DNA of 64,000 nt. It comes from Leucobacter chromiireducens. Its GTDB lineage: Bacteria; Actinomycetota; Actinomycetes; Actinomycetales; Microbacteriaceae. Positions 54,342 to 63,378 of this stretch are shown here, one piece after another (position 1 is the stretch's first letter; each line of letters opens with the position of its first letter). The stretch covers positions 88,495 to 152,494 of the forward strand of contig NZ_RPDI01000004.1 in the NCBI RefSeq assembly GCF_003917135.1, read 5' to 3'. The notes under the pieces are model-generated. The model was not told the DNA's origin and did no database searches. It saw nothing but the letters and a program-made list of their open reading frames with translations. The position numbers were made by a program, and so were the translations under genes.

Positions 54342-57300
54342 ATGTTTGCACGTCGAAGGGCCCGTGGGGTCCTGTCCGCGACTCTGGTCACCGCGCTCGT
54401 CGCGGGGGCAGCATTCCTCGGCACGAGCGCGGCAAGCGCTGAGCCGACTGAGGCGGTGCCGAGCGAGGTTGCGGCCGCACCGGTCGCCGAGCAGCAGCCC
54501 GCGGGCACTTCGGAGTCCCCGCAGGCTCCCGCGTCGCCCGCCGATGGCGCTGGGGCCACGGGTGAAGGGAGCGAAGCTCCTGTCGCGAGTGAGCACGCAC
54601 CCTCTGAGCAGACGGAGCACGCGGACGCACCAGCGGCTGAAAGTGACGCTCCCACCGCTCCCGCGGCAGAGACGCAGACGCCCGCGGACCCGGCTGAGCG
54701 CACCGAGAGTGACGAGCAGCGGGTGGCCGCTGCGGCCGATCTGCCCGGGGCGCTCGAGCCGACCCGTGCAGACGGTGGTTCGCTCACCTGGGGCTTCCTG
54801 GCGTCCTGGCGGAGCTATCTGACCACCTGGGCGCAGGGAACGCAGACGCCGTACGGCGGCGCGACCCTGAACGCTGACGGGACGACGAACTTCCCGGAGT
54901 CGAGTGCGTCGACCTTCGACCCGAAGGCGGGGACCGGAGTCATCGCCTACACCGGTGGCGTGCGCTGGGACAGCACGGCGCACGGCTTTAGCATCGCGCT
55001 CCAGAACCCCCGAGTCGAGATCGCGGCGGACGGTGTGGCGAAGCTCACCGCGGAGACGAGCACGGAGGACACGAGCGGCGCAGCGCAAGTGGAGCGGATC
55101 CTGCTTGCGGTGTCTGCCGCCCCGGTGCAGGGTGAGACGGTCGACGGCACGCTCACCATGCGCGACGTTGCGTTGACCTTTGCTTCCCCGATCTCCCCGG
55201 CAGGCATCTCCCGGTACGCGGGAAAGCCGGCTGACGCCGCGACGTTCTCGACGCCCGGCGCGGTTGTGGATCCGAAGCCTTCGTTTGAGCCGAAGTTGTC
55301 GGTGACGTTTGCTGATGGGTCCCCGGTGACGGCGGACACGAAGGTGTACAAGGGCGATACGCTGCGGATTTCGGGTTCGGGTTTTGATCCTGCGTCGAAT
55401 GTTGGTGGGCGTGGGGTGCCGATCCCGGCGACGTTGCCGCAGGGTAACTATGTGGTGTTCGGTAGCTTTGCTGAGCAGTGGCAGCCGTCGGGGGAGTATC
55501 CGGCGGGTTCGCGAAGCGGTGGTGAGCAGCGGTGGTTGCTTGCTGAGTCGGTGTTGGATCAGGTTCCGGCGCAGTATCAGGGGATGATTCGTGGTCAGTG
55601 GGCTGAGCTTGCTGAGTCGGGTGAGTTCTCGTTTGAGATGAAGTTGGCGAAGGTGCCGGCGGCGATCGAGGGCGGCAAGTACGGTATTTACACGTACGGT
55701 GCTGGTGGGGTGAATAACGCTGCGCAGGAGTTGGCGTTCCCGCTGAATTTTGTGGATGCTGAGCGGCCGGTGTTTGAGCCGAAGGTGTCGGTGTCGTTTG
55801 CTGATGGGACGCCGGTGACGGCGGACACGAAGGTCTACGAGGGAGACAAGCTGACCGTCTCCGGAACTGGTTTCGACCCCTACGCGAACGTCTTCCCCAA
55901 CGGGATGGGTGTCCCGATCCCGAACACCCTGCCGCAGGGAACGTTCGCGGTCTTCGGAAACTTCGCCGAGAACTGGCAGCCGTCGAAGGGTGCGCCGAGC
56001 TCCGCTCGCAAGATGGACAAGTCCAATCGCGCGTGGCTGCTCGCCGAGGACACGCTCAACGCAGTGCCAGAGGCGTTCCGCGAGACGATCCGCGAACAGT
56101 GGTCACCGCTCTCCGCGGAGGGCGACTTCTCCTGGACCTTCACCGTCAAGGCACCTACGGAGACGGTGCCTGGCGGCGCGTACGGGATCTACACCTACGC
56201 GGGTGGTGTTGGCTCGTCGAACGCCGAGCACGAGCTTGCGGTCCCGCTGAACTATCAGGGACACCGCAGTGGTGCTGACGCTCGAGTGACCGGCATCGCG
56301 GCAGCGAAGGCTGGCCTCACCGTCGACGTCAGTGGCACGGGCTTCTCCGCGCAGCTCGCGCCGCAGGGCGTCTACGCCGCGATCGTGGAGGCAGGAGCCG
56401 ACGTCGCGTCGGCGAAGTCGCCAGGAGTCGCTGTGGCGAGCTACGTGTCTGCCGAGAAGATTGTCGACGGCGCGTTCACTGAGCAGTTGCTCGCGCCAGC
56501 GGCGCAGCTGCAGCGCGAGAAGGACTACGAGCTGCTCCTGTGGAAGGCGCACGGCCCGGCCACCGAGGCCAGCACGTTCGTCCGAGTCCCGCTCGCGGTC
56601 ACTGCGGATCACTGGAAGGCGATCTTCGGTGATGATGCGCAGCGTGCGTACGTCGAACCGACCGTGTCTTCCGCAACCGATGAGCAGCTCACGCTGAGCA
56701 TTGCGGTGTCTCGCATCAAACTGCAGCCCGTCGACCAGGGGATCTACTACGCCCTGATCGAGGAAGGGAAGGAAGCAGAGCTCGGGCTGACGAGCATGGG
56801 AATCGCCGTCGGCTTCCTGCCGTCCGAAGGGCTCACGGCTGGTGCAGCGACGGTCGCACTCGAGGCCGACGTCGACAAGCTCGACCGCGAGAAGTCCTAC
56901 GAGATCCTGGTGTGGCGTGCACACGGCGACGCAACACCCGAGCGCATCCTGGGGCGCGGTGACGTTCAGATCACCGAAGCACAGTGGGACGCAATGAAGG
57001 GCGCACCCGCGCAGCCCGCGGGGAAGGCGAGCCTCACAGCCGCAACGAGCGCCGGGCTCTCGATCACGGCGGCCATCCGCGGCATCGAGCAGCAGAGCTT
57101 CCCCGCCGGCGTGCAGCTGGGCGTGATCGAGCGGGGCACGGCCAACACCGTTGCGCCGGATGGCGTGCTCGGGCAGGTCACCGTGGCGAAGCTCCCGAGT
57201 GGCACTCTGAACCAGACGCTGAGCGTGAAGGCCGCGCAGCTCGATCGCACCAAGCAGTACGACGTGCTCGTGTGGCAGGCGGGTGTGGCCCCGAGCAAGA

Positions 57301-58973
57301 CGGCGAACATCCTCGTTCTGCCCTTCGACGTCACCAAAGCGCAGTGGGATGCGGTGTTCCCGCCCAAGGTCGAGACCCTGCCTGGCAGCTTCGAGTGGGG
57401 GGTGCGGAAGCAGTTCCGCGAGTACGTCACCGGCCCGATCGCGGGCGGCAAGATCACGGTGACGAGCCCCGCATCGGGAAGCTCCGTCTACAAGTTCCCG
57501 CAGACTCCTGGCGGCAGCTGGGATTCCAAGACGCAGACCGGATCGGTGAAGTTTGCCGGCAACGTCAACTTCTCGGGTCACGGCGGAGTGCTGAACCTCA
57601 ACCTCTCGAACCCGGAGCTGCACGTTGTGAGCGCCGCGAAGGCCGAGCTGCGCGCGCCGCACAAGGGCAAGCTGATGACCATCGCGACGCTCGACCTCAC
57701 GCAGGGCACGAAGCGCAGCCTCGCGGGGGACGCGGTGCGGTTCACCGGGGTGCCGGTGAAGCTCACCGCCGAGGGCCTCTCGGAGTACTTCGAGAGCTAC
57801 CTGCAGGCGAGCGACAAGCTCGATGATGCGAGCTTCACGATCGGCGCAGCAGCCAACGTGAAGCCCGTGAAGCCGCCGGTCACGCCCGTCGTGAAGCCCA
57901 AGCCAAAGCCCACCGTCCCGGTTGCGCCGGTGGCTCCCAGCGCGGGCGGCCAGCAGGCCGGATCGCTGACGTGGGGCGTGTCCTCGGGCTTCGCCGCGTA
58001 CACCACCGGGCGCATCGCGAAGGGCAGCATCTCCACGAGCGGTGTGGGTGGCGGGGCCGGCGGCTACGTCTTCCCGCAGTCGTCGAGCTCCTGGAACGCG
58101 AAAACCCAGACGGGCACCGTGCAGTACTCGGGCGTCGTGACCTTCACGGGCCACAAGGGGCTCATGTCGGAGTCGTTCGCGAACCCGGTGATCACGATCA
58201 CCGGCCCGACGAGCGGCACCCTGAGCGCTGGCGGTCGCAGCTTCGGCCTGAACCTGGCGGCCGGCAGCAAGTCGGTCGGTCAGAACGGTGAGGTGACCTG
58301 GAGTGGTGTGCCGCTCGCCGGCGGCATCTCCGGCGGCGGTGGTGGCGGCGGCGGCGCGTTCGGCGCCGACCCGGTCTCCTTCACGGTTGGCGCGGTCTCG
58401 GGCGCGAGCTTCGGATCGACCACGGTCGACGCGAAGAGCACGAAGCGCACCGCGGCCGACGCGCCGCCGGTCACGACCGGGATCCGGATCCTCACCGACG
58501 CGAAGAAGCTCGTGCCGGGCGGCGAGATCGAGTTCGAGGCAGCTGGCTTCGAACCGAGCGAGCGCGACGTGCTCGTGGTGCTCTACTCGGAGCCGACGGT
58601 GCTCGACGAGGCAGCCGGCGCCGACGCGAACGGCACGGTGCGCTGGATCGGTACCCTCCCGAAGGATCTCCCCGTCGGCGAGCACACGATCACGCTGCAG
58701 GGCAGCACGGACGCCGGTGCGGTCTTCACCGTCGTGAAGCCGGAGAAGAAGGCAAAGGCCCCGAGCACGCAGGAGTCCGCCGAGGAGATCACCGTCCAGG
58801 CCGAGCCGGCAGCGCCCGTCGCCGCTGGGGTGGTCCCGGCGGAGGACGCGCCCGTGTGGCTCTGGTGGGCCGGCTCACTGGCCCTCCTCGTGGTGGCCGG
58901 TGCAATGGGCGGCCTCGTCGTCGCGCAGCGCCGTCGAGCGGCGGCCAGCGTCGCCTCCGGGAACGACGCCTAG
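54342..58973 (+). CDS. htaA: Giant HtaA-domain haem-binding surface protein (mosaic)
   Basis: A 1543-residue exported protein: signal peptide (1-~35, cut near TSAASA), Pro/Ala/Glu linker, HtaA domain 1 (~145-305), two ~165-residue FEPK...FADG modules (~313-475, 476-640), three ~115-residue repeats each ending in a Trp motif such as DHWKAIF, QWDAMKG, QWDAVF (~645-1008), HtaA domain 2 (~1015-1170), a Pro/Lys linker, HtaA domain 3 (~1207-1350), an Ig-like module, a TM (~1504-1526) and basic anchor. HtaA domains bind haem through Tyr/His (EYVTG, FSGHGG). AAGGAG and an iron box precede the ATG at 54342. Codon use between 55262 and 55835 is foreign to the rest. Confidence 0.9.
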   Translation: MFARRRARGVLSATLVTALVAGAAFLGTSAASAEPTEAVPSEVAAAPVAEQQPAGTSESPQAPASPADGAGATGEGSEAPVASEHAPSEQTEHADAPAAESDAPTAPAAETQTPADPAERTESDEQRVAAAADLPGALEPTRADGGSLTWGFLASWRSYLTTWAQGTQTPYGGATLNADGTTNFPESSASTFDPKAGTGVIAYTGGVRWDSTAHGFSIALQNPRVEIAADGVAKLTAETSTEDTSGAAQVERILLAVSAAPVQGETVDGTLTMRDVALTFASPISPAGISRYAGKPADAATFSTPGAVVDPKPSFEPKLSVTFADGSPVTADTKVYKGDTLRISGSGFDPASNVGGRGVPIPATLPQGNYVVFGSFAEQWQPSGEYPAGSRSGGEQRWLLAESVLDQVPAQYQGMIRGQWAELAESGEFSFEMKLAKVPAAIEGGKYGIYTYGAGGVNNAAQELAFPLNFVDAERPVFEPKVSVSFADGTPVTADTKVYEGDKLTVSGTGFDPYANVFPNGMGVPIPNTLPQGTFAVFGNFAENWQPSKGAPSSARKMDKSNRAWLLAEDTLNAVPEAFRETIREQWSPLSAEGDFSWTFTVKAPTETVPGGAYGIYTYAGGVGSSNAEHELAVPLNYQGHRSGADARVTGIAAAKAGLTVDVSGTGFSAQLAPQGVYAAIVEAGADVASAKSPGVAVASYVSAEKIVDGAFTEQLLAPAAQLQREKDYELLLWKAHGPATEASTFVRVPLAVTADHWKAIFGDDAQRAYVEPTVSSATDEQLTLSIAVSRIKLQPVDQGIYYALIEEGKEAELGLTSMGIAVGFLPSEGLTAGAATVALEADVDKLDREKSYEILVWRAHGDATPERILGRGDVQITEAQWDAMKGAPAQPAGKASLTAATSAGLSITAAIRGIEQQSFPAGVQLGVIERGTANTVAPDGVLGQVTVAKLPSGTLNQTLSVKAAQLDRTKQYDVLVWQAGVAPSKTANILVLPFDVTKAQWDAVFPPKVETLPGSFEWGVRKQFREYVTGPIAGGKITVTSPASGSSVYKFPQTPGGSWDSKTQTGSVKFAGNVNFSGHGGVLNLNLSNPELHVVSAAKAELRAPHKGKLMTIATLDLTQGTKRSLAGDAVRFTGVPVKLTAEGLSEYFESYLQASDKLDDASFTIGAAANVKPVKPPVTPVVKPKPKPTVPVAPVAPSAGGQQAGSLTWGVSSGFAAYTTGRIAKGSISTSGVGGGAGGYVFPQSSSSWNAKTQTGTVQYSGVVTFTGHKGLMSESFANPVITITGPTSGTLSAGGRSFGLNLAAGSKSVGQNGEVTWSGVPLAGGISGGGGGGGGAFGADPVSFTVGAVSGASFGSTTVDAKSTKRTAADAPPVTTGIRILTDAKKLVPGGEIEFEAAGFEPSERDVLVVLYSEPTVLDEAAGADANGTVRWIGTLPKDLPVGEHTITLQGSTDAGAVFTVVKPEKKAKAPSTQESAEEITVQAEPAAPVAAGVVPAEDAPVWLWWAGSLALLVVAGAMGGLVVAQRRRAAASVASGNDA
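55284..55345 (+). repeat. 62-bp direct repeat in htaA, copy 1
   Basis: About 94% identical (4 differences) to 55773-55834, 489 bp downstream, in the same frame. Both encode FEPK.SV.FADG.PVTADTK. Confidence 0.9.
55773..55834 (+). repeat. 62-bp direct repeat in htaA, copy 2
   Basis: Second copy of the repeat; right after it codon usage returns to the genome norm although the protein homology between the two modules continues. Confidence 0.9.
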
Positions 58974-58987
58974 TTAGAGTCCGTATC

Positions 58988-59019
58988 ATGAGTGGGTGCC
59001 CGTCCGGGCGCCCACTCAT
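58988..59019 (+). terminator. Hairpin between htaA and the HtaB-like gene
   Basis: A 14-bp stem (58988-59001 with 59006-59019, one G-U pair) with a GTCC loop, 15 nt after the htaA stop and only 7 nt before the AAGGAG of the next gene. It may attenuate or protect mRNA rather than end it. Confidence 0.6.
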
Positions 59020-59037
59020 CACTGCAAGGAGTACCAC

Positions 59038-59952
59038 GTGCACACCTCTCCGCGGAACGGTAGCCGCATCTGCCGTCGTGCCACCGCAGCGATCGGCGCC
59101 GGGCTGATCGGCCTCGGCCTGCTCGCGGCACCGACCGCAGCGACCGCAGCTCCGAGCGCAGCGACCGCGCCGGTGGGCGCGGCCTGCACCGTGGACTCGG
59201 CGACGCTCACCTGGGGCGTGAAGGAGCGATTCCGGTCCTACGTCAGCGGCTCGATCGCGAACGGCGAGTGGACCGTGTCCGAGGACATGCGGTACGAGAC
59301 CCCGAGCTTCATCTGGGACAAGGTCACCGGATCCGTGGGGAGCGAGCTGGACGAGGGGACCCTCTCGTTCACCGGCGCGATCCACTTCACCGGCCACGGC
59401 GGAGCCATGAAGCTTGACCTCGCCGATCCCGCGATCGAGTTCGCCGGCGACGACACCGCCTACCTGCTCCTCACGATCGGCTCGACCGACACCGCTGACG
59501 CGGGCGGCGAGGCCGTCGGCGAGCAGGTGCGCGCGGCGAAGATCGACCTGAGCGACGCGGTGACCGCGGGCGGCGGGGAGCTTGAGATCGCCGGGGCAGT
59601 GCCGCGCCTCACCGCCGAGGGCGCCGCGGCGTTCAACGGCGACTACGGCAGCTACGTCTCCGGCGAGGACCTCGACCCGATCACCCTGACCGCCGCGGTG
59701 AGCGGCTGTGAGCTGGGGGAGAGCGTCGCGGCGACGCCAGAGCCCACCACCCCGGAGACCACCGCGCAGCCCGGGACGCCAACGCCCGAGCAGGAGGCGC
59801 CGGCGGCGGCACCTGGCATCCCCTGGGTGCCCATCGCGATCGGCGGCGTCGCGCTGCTCGTCATCGGAGTGACCGGCGGCATGCTGCTTGCCGGCCGCAA
59901 CAAGACGCAGGCCGCGGACGCTGCGCGAGACGACGAGCCCCAGAGCGAGTAG
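59038..59952 (+). CDS. htaB: HtaB-like haem-binding protein with one HtaA domain
   Basis: A 304-residue exported protein: signal peptide (Arg-rich start, hydrophobic GLIGLGLLAAP, cut near ATAAP), one HtaA domain (~45-215: ATLTWGVKERFRSYVSG, IHFTGHGGAMKLDL, LTAEGAAAF) with the candidate haem-binding Tyr and His, a Pro/Thr/Glu linker, a TM (~262-284) and a short charged tail. It starts with GTG 59038, AAGGAG 6 nt upstream. It probably takes haem from htaA and hands it to HmuT, as in corynebacteria. Confidence 0.88.
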   Translation: MHTSPRNGSRICRRATAAIGAGLIGLGLLAAPTAATAAPSAATAPVGAACTVDSATLTWGVKERFRSYVSGSIANGEWTVSEDMRYETPSFIWDKVTGSVGSELDEGTLSFTGAIHFTGHGGAMKLDLADPAIEFAGDDTAYLLLTIGSTDTADAGGEAVGEQVRAAKIDLSDAVTAGGGELEIAGAVPRLTAEGAAAFNGDYGSYVSGEDLDPITLTAAVSGCELGESVAATPEPTTPETTAQPGTPTPEQEAPAAAPGIPWVPIAIGGVALLVIGVTGGMLLAGRNKTQAADAARDDEPQSE

Positions 59953-59975
59953 CGCGGAACCCGCGCGCAGAGACG

Positions 59976-60013
59976 GCGGTGGCCCGGATCCTGATCAGGA
60001 TCCGGGCCACCGC
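59976..60013. terminator. Two-way terminator between htaB and hmuV
   Basis: A perfect 38-bp palindrome (19 bp each side, centre TGATCA) at a convergent junction. Confidence 0.85.
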
Positions 60014-60041
60014 TGTGTTCGGGGTGTCGCGCGGTGACGGG

Positions 60042-60857
60042 CTACGACCGCTTGGGCATCACGATGCCCTGCCCCGTCACCGGGTGCGGGATCACCTCGA
60101 CGGGGGTGCGGTACACATCGCTGACGATCTCGGCGGTGAGCACCCGATCCGGGACGTCGCACGCGGCGATGCGGCCATCGCGCAGCAGTGCGATGCGGTC
60201 GGAGTAGGCCGCGGCAAGGTTGAGGTCGTGCAGCACCACGAGCACCGCGTCGCCGGCTGCGGCGCGCTCGCGCGCGAGGCCGAGCACCGCCTCCTGGTGG
60301 CCGAGATCGAGCGCGGCGGTCGGCTCGTCGAGCATTAGCACGCCCGTGCGGCCGGCCATCACGCGCGCGAACGCGGTGCGTGCCCGCTCGCCGCCGGAGA
60401 GGGACGGCACGCGCCGATTCCCGAGGTGGGAGATATCCGCCGCCGAGATCGCCTCGGCGATCGCCTCGTTGTCCTCCTCCTCGAACGAGGTGCGGCGCCA
60501 CGGCGCCCGCCCCATCTCGACCACCTGGTGCACGGTGAACGGGAAGAGGAGCTGGTTGTCCTGCAGGAGCACGGAGCGTCGCCGCGAGAGATCGGTCAGC
60601 GACCACTCGGAGATCTTGCGCCCGCCGAAGGTGACGGTGCCCTGATCGGGCGCGACGTCGCCGGAGAGGAGACTCAGCAGCGTTGACTTGCCCGCGCCGT
60701 TGGGTCCGAGCAGCGCGAGCACCTCGCCGGCGCGGACGTCGAGCGAGACGCCGTCGAGGAGGTTCCGGCCACCGCGCGTGAGCACGACGGACTCCGCCGC
60801 GCAGACGGTCTCGCCGGCCGCAGCGCGCGTGGGCAGTGCGATGTGACGGGCGCTCAT
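60042..60857 (-). CDS. hmuV: Haem ABC transporter ATP-binding protein
   Basis: A 271-residue FepC/HmuV-type ATPase: Walker A LLGPNGAGKSTLL, Q-loop VLLQDNQLL, signature SLSGGERAR, Walker B VLMLDEPTAALD and H-loop VVLHDLNLA. It powers import of haem with HmuU. It overlaps the hmuU stop by ATGA, so both are co-translated and share the iron-controlled promoter near 62030. Confidence 0.94.
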   Translation of the reverse strand: MSARHIALPTRAAAGETVCAAESVVLTRGGRNLLDGVSLDVRAGEVLALLGPNGAGKSTLLSLLSGDVAPDQGTVTFGGRKISEWSLTDLSRRRSVLLQDNQLLFPFTVHQVVEMGRAPWRRTSFEEEDNEAIAEAISAADISHLGNRRVPSLSGGERARTAFARVMAGRTGVLMLDEPTAALDLGHQEAVLGLARERAAAGDAVLVVLHDLNLAAAYSDRIALLRDGRIAACDVPDRVLTAEIVSDVYRTPVEVIPHPVTGQGIVMPKRS

Positions 60858-62011
60858 CCCCAGCCTCCGCTCCGCTTGCGCGTTCGCCGCAGCAGCCAGA
60901 AGAAGAACGGGCCGCCAACGAGCGCGGTGAGCATCCCGATCGGCATGTCAGCCATCGGCACGAGCGTGCGCGCCGCGAGGTCCGCGAGCGTGAGCAGCAG
61001 CGCGCCGCCGAGCGCGCTCGCGGTGACGAGGGGAAGGTGCGCCGGCCCGAGCACCATGCGCATGAGGTGCGGGATCACGAGGCCGACGAACGAAATGATG
61101 CCGGCGAACGCGACTGAGGCCCCAACGAGCAGCGCGACCACGAAGATCATGGTGATGCGCAGCGCCTCGACGTTGACGCCGAGGTGGCGCGCGTTGCGCT
61201 CGCCGAGCGCGAGGAGGTCGAGCTTGTGCGCGGCGATGTACGCGGCGAGCAGCCCGACCGCGATGATCGGGGCGATGACGAGCACCTGCGACCAGCGGCT
61301 GCCCGCGAGGCTGCCGAGCTGCCAGAACACGATCTGCTCGCGCGACTGCGTGTCGCCGAGGAAGGTGAGGAGCGCGATCCCCGCCCCACCCACCGCGTTC
61401 ACCGCGATGCCGGTGAGCACGAGTGTGACCACCTCGGTCTTCCCCTCCGCGCGGCTCATCCCGTACACAATGAGGGTGGCGCCGAGGCCGAACACGAACG
61501 CGAGCACCGCCGTGGTCCACTCGCCGAACAGCGTCAGGCCGAACACGATCGCGATGCCGGCACCCACCGCGGCGCCCGAGGAAATGCCGATGACGCCGGG
61601 CTCAGCGAGGGGGTTGCCGAAGATCGCCTGCATGAGGAGACCGGAGACCGCGAGGCCGGCACCGACGAGCGCGGCCATCGAGACGCGCGGGAAGCGGATG
61701 GCCCACAGCGTCTGGTCGCCTGCCGGGTGCGCGGGCAGCGGGAGCCAATCGATCCCGATCCGATGGAGCAGGGAGCCGAGCACCTCCTGCGGCGGCACCT
61801 CCAGCTGCCCGGTACCCGCGGACACGAGCAGGGACGCGATCAGCGCAACCGCGAGTACGGAGAACAGAATCGTCGACTTCGCGGCATGGCGCGAAGCAGG
61901 TGTTCTACTGAGGGGAGTCATGCGTGCGAGGGGCAGCTTTCGTCTGAGATCTGGGAGGAGGCACCGGGGACGCACGCGCTCCCGGGCGCCACGAAACCGC
62001 GGCAACCTCAC
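60854..62011 (-). CDS. hmuU: Haem ABC transporter permease
   Basis: A 385-residue FecCD/BtuC-type permease with about ten membrane helices. Family marks: NPLAEPGVIGISSGAAVGAG near the substrate path and GIISFVGLVIPHLMRMVLG near the end. Start is uncertain: GTG 62011 lies 6 nt after TATGAT on the minus strand (leaderless), giving a 30-residue Arg-rich extension; ATG 61921 gives a more usual 355-residue form but has no ribosome binding site. The gene is divergent to hmuT. Confidence 0.92.
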   Translation of the reverse strand: MRLPRFRGARERVRPRCLLPDLRRKLPLARMTPLSRTPASRHAAKSTILFSVLAVALIASLLVSAGTGQLEVPPQEVLGSLLHRIGIDWLPLPAHPAGDQTLWAIRFPRVSMAALVGAGLAVSGLLMQAIFGNPLAEPGVIGISSGAAVGAGIAIVFGLTLFGEWTTAVLAFVFGLGATLIVYGMSRAEGKTEVVTLVLTGIAVNAVGGAGIALLTFLGDTQSREQIVFWQLGSLAGSRWSQVLVIAPIIAVGLLAAYIAAHKLDLLALGERNARHLGVNVEALRITMIFVVALLVGASVAFAGIISFVGLVIPHLMRMVLGPAHLPLVTASALGGALLLTLADLAARTLVPMADMPIGMLTALVGGPFFFWLLRRTRKRSGGWG

Positions 62012-62017
62012 ATGTTC

Positions 62018-62023
62018 ATCATA
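62018..62023 (-). promoter_or_regulatory. -10 element of hmuUV
   Basis: TATGAT on the minus strand, 6 nt before the GTG at 62011 and next to the iron box at 62030, which would cover the -35 region. Confidence 0.55.
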
Positions 62024-62029
62024 TCTTTC

Positions 62030-62048
62030 TTGGGATAGGCTAACCCGC
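62030..62048. promoter_or_regulatory. DtxR/IdeR-type iron box between hmuU and hmuT
   Basis: TTGGGATAGGCTAACCCGC matches 14 of 19 consensus bases with a palindromic GGG-TAG-CTA-CCC core. It lies in the divergent hmuU/hmuT promoter region. Confidence 0.7.
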
Positions 62049-62130
62049 GGTAATGCTCGGGATCGGTCTGCGCGCTCAGAAATGGTTGATACCCCGACCG
62101 GGCGTTGAATCCTGACTTCGAGGGGACTCC

Positions 62131-63255
62131 ATGCACACGAACCGTGGCGCTCGTACCCGACGCGTTCTCACCATTGCGGCGGTCGCGCTGCTGGGCGTTG
62201 GGCTGAGCGGCTGCCAGACCGGCGGCGGCTCGGATCTGCACGCCGCCGAGACCGTTGAGCTTCCCCCGCTCACCGAGCTGACCCCCGTGGCGGATCCGAG
62301 CGAGGTCGAGGGGCCGACCACCGCTGAGATCGGCGGGCCATCGATCGCCCCGATCGAGAATCCGCCGCAGCCGGAACTCCCGGTCACCGTGACCTCCCAC
62401 GACCGCTCGGGTGACACGGAGGTGACGGTCGCGGACACCTCGCGCGTCCTGGCGCTCTCGCTCAGCGGCTCGCTCGGCGAGCTCGTGCACGCGTACGGCC
62501 TCTCCGATCACCTTGTCGGCCGCGACGTCTCGACGAACTTCCCCGGTGCGGAGGATATCCCGATCGTCACGAAGGACGGCCACTCGATTGACGCCGAGGG
62601 GGTGCTCTCCCTGAGCCCTACCCTCATCATCACTGACGGCAGCATCGGCCCCACCGACGTGGTGCTCCAGATGCGCGACGCCGGGATCCCGGTCGTCACC
62701 GTTGACCGCGCCGTCGACGCGAAGACCACCTACGTCACCGCGCAGCAGGTCGCTGACGCGCTCGGCGTCAGCGCGGCGGCACCCCCGCTCATCGCGACGC
62801 TCCAGGACGCGATCGCCGCGAAGGAGGCCGAGGTCGCGACGCTCCTGCCGGCCGACCCGGAGAAGCTGCCGCGCGTCGCCTTCCTGTACGTGCGCGGCAC
62901 CTCGGGCATCTACTACCTCTTCGGCGAGGGGAGCGGGGTGGATAGCCTGATCCGCTCGGTCGGCGCCGTCGATGTTGCGGAGGAGATCGGGTGGGAGGGC
63001 GAGAAGCCCATGACCGACGAGGCGCTGATCGCGATCGATCCCGATGTGATTCTCGTGATGACCGCTGGGCTCACGAGCGCCGGCGGGGTGGACGGGCTGC
63101 TGGAAGCGCAGCCCAGCATCGCGCTCACGACCGCGGGCAAGAACCGCCGCATCATCGATGTCGATGACACGCTGCTGTTCGCCGGGGGCACGCGCATCCC
63201 CGACGTGATCGACGGGCTCGCGCGCGCGCTCTACGCGCCGGACTCGCTGCAGTAG
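62131..63255 (+). CDS. hmuT: Haem-binding lipoprotein of the ABC transporter
   Basis: A 374-residue class III substrate-binding lipoprotein with lipobox GLSGC (Cys28), a Pro/Glu linker and a two-lobed periplasmic-binding fold joined by one long helix (VADALGVSAAAPPLIATLQD). Family HmuT binds haem through a His and a Tyr; HSIDAEG and SGIYYLFGEG hold candidate ligands. GAGGGG precedes the ATG. It delivers haem to HmuUV, encoded divergently. Confidence 0.92.
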   Translation: MHTNRGARTRRVLTIAAVALLGVGLSGCQTGGGSDLHAAETVELPPLTELTPVADPSEVEGPTTAEIGGPSIAPIENPPQPELPVTVTSHDRSGDTEVTVADTSRVLALSLSGSLGELVHAYGLSDHLVGRDVSTNFPGAEDIPIVTKDGHSIDAEGVLSLSPTLIITDGSIGPTDVVLQMRDAGIPVVTVDRAVDAKTTYVTAQQVADALGVSAAAPPLIATLQDAIAAKEAEVATLLPADPEKLPRVAFLYVRGTSGIYYLFGEGSGVDSLIRSVGAVDVAEEIGWEGEKPMTDEALIAIDPDVILVMTAGLTSAGGVDGLLEAQPSIALTTAGKNRRIIDVDDTLLFAGGTRIPDVIDGLARALYAPDSLQ

Positions 63256-63378
63256 CGGCACGCAGCGCGGGATCCATGCCGGTTCACCGTTCTGGCAGCT
63301 GCCGCAGGGTACTCTAGGGCAGACGCGCAGCGAGCGCGACAGGCGACACAGTCGTGAGTGAAGGACGAGGGGACGCAC

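Larger units (their letters stand above)
55262..55835 (+). other. Segment of htaA with atypical codon usage
   Basis: Across ~190 codons the gene switches to TTG, GCT, GGT, GTT, GAT, TTT and CGT codons, while flanking parts use C/G-ending codons almost only. The reading frame continues. The switch back occurs at the end of the second copy of a 62-bp direct repeat (55834). Confidence 0.85.

Noticed and set aside
55262..55835. Insertion element or frameshift inside htaA
   Set aside because: The frame is intact across the segment, no terminal inverted repeats or transposase are seen, and the encoded module is homologous to the following one.
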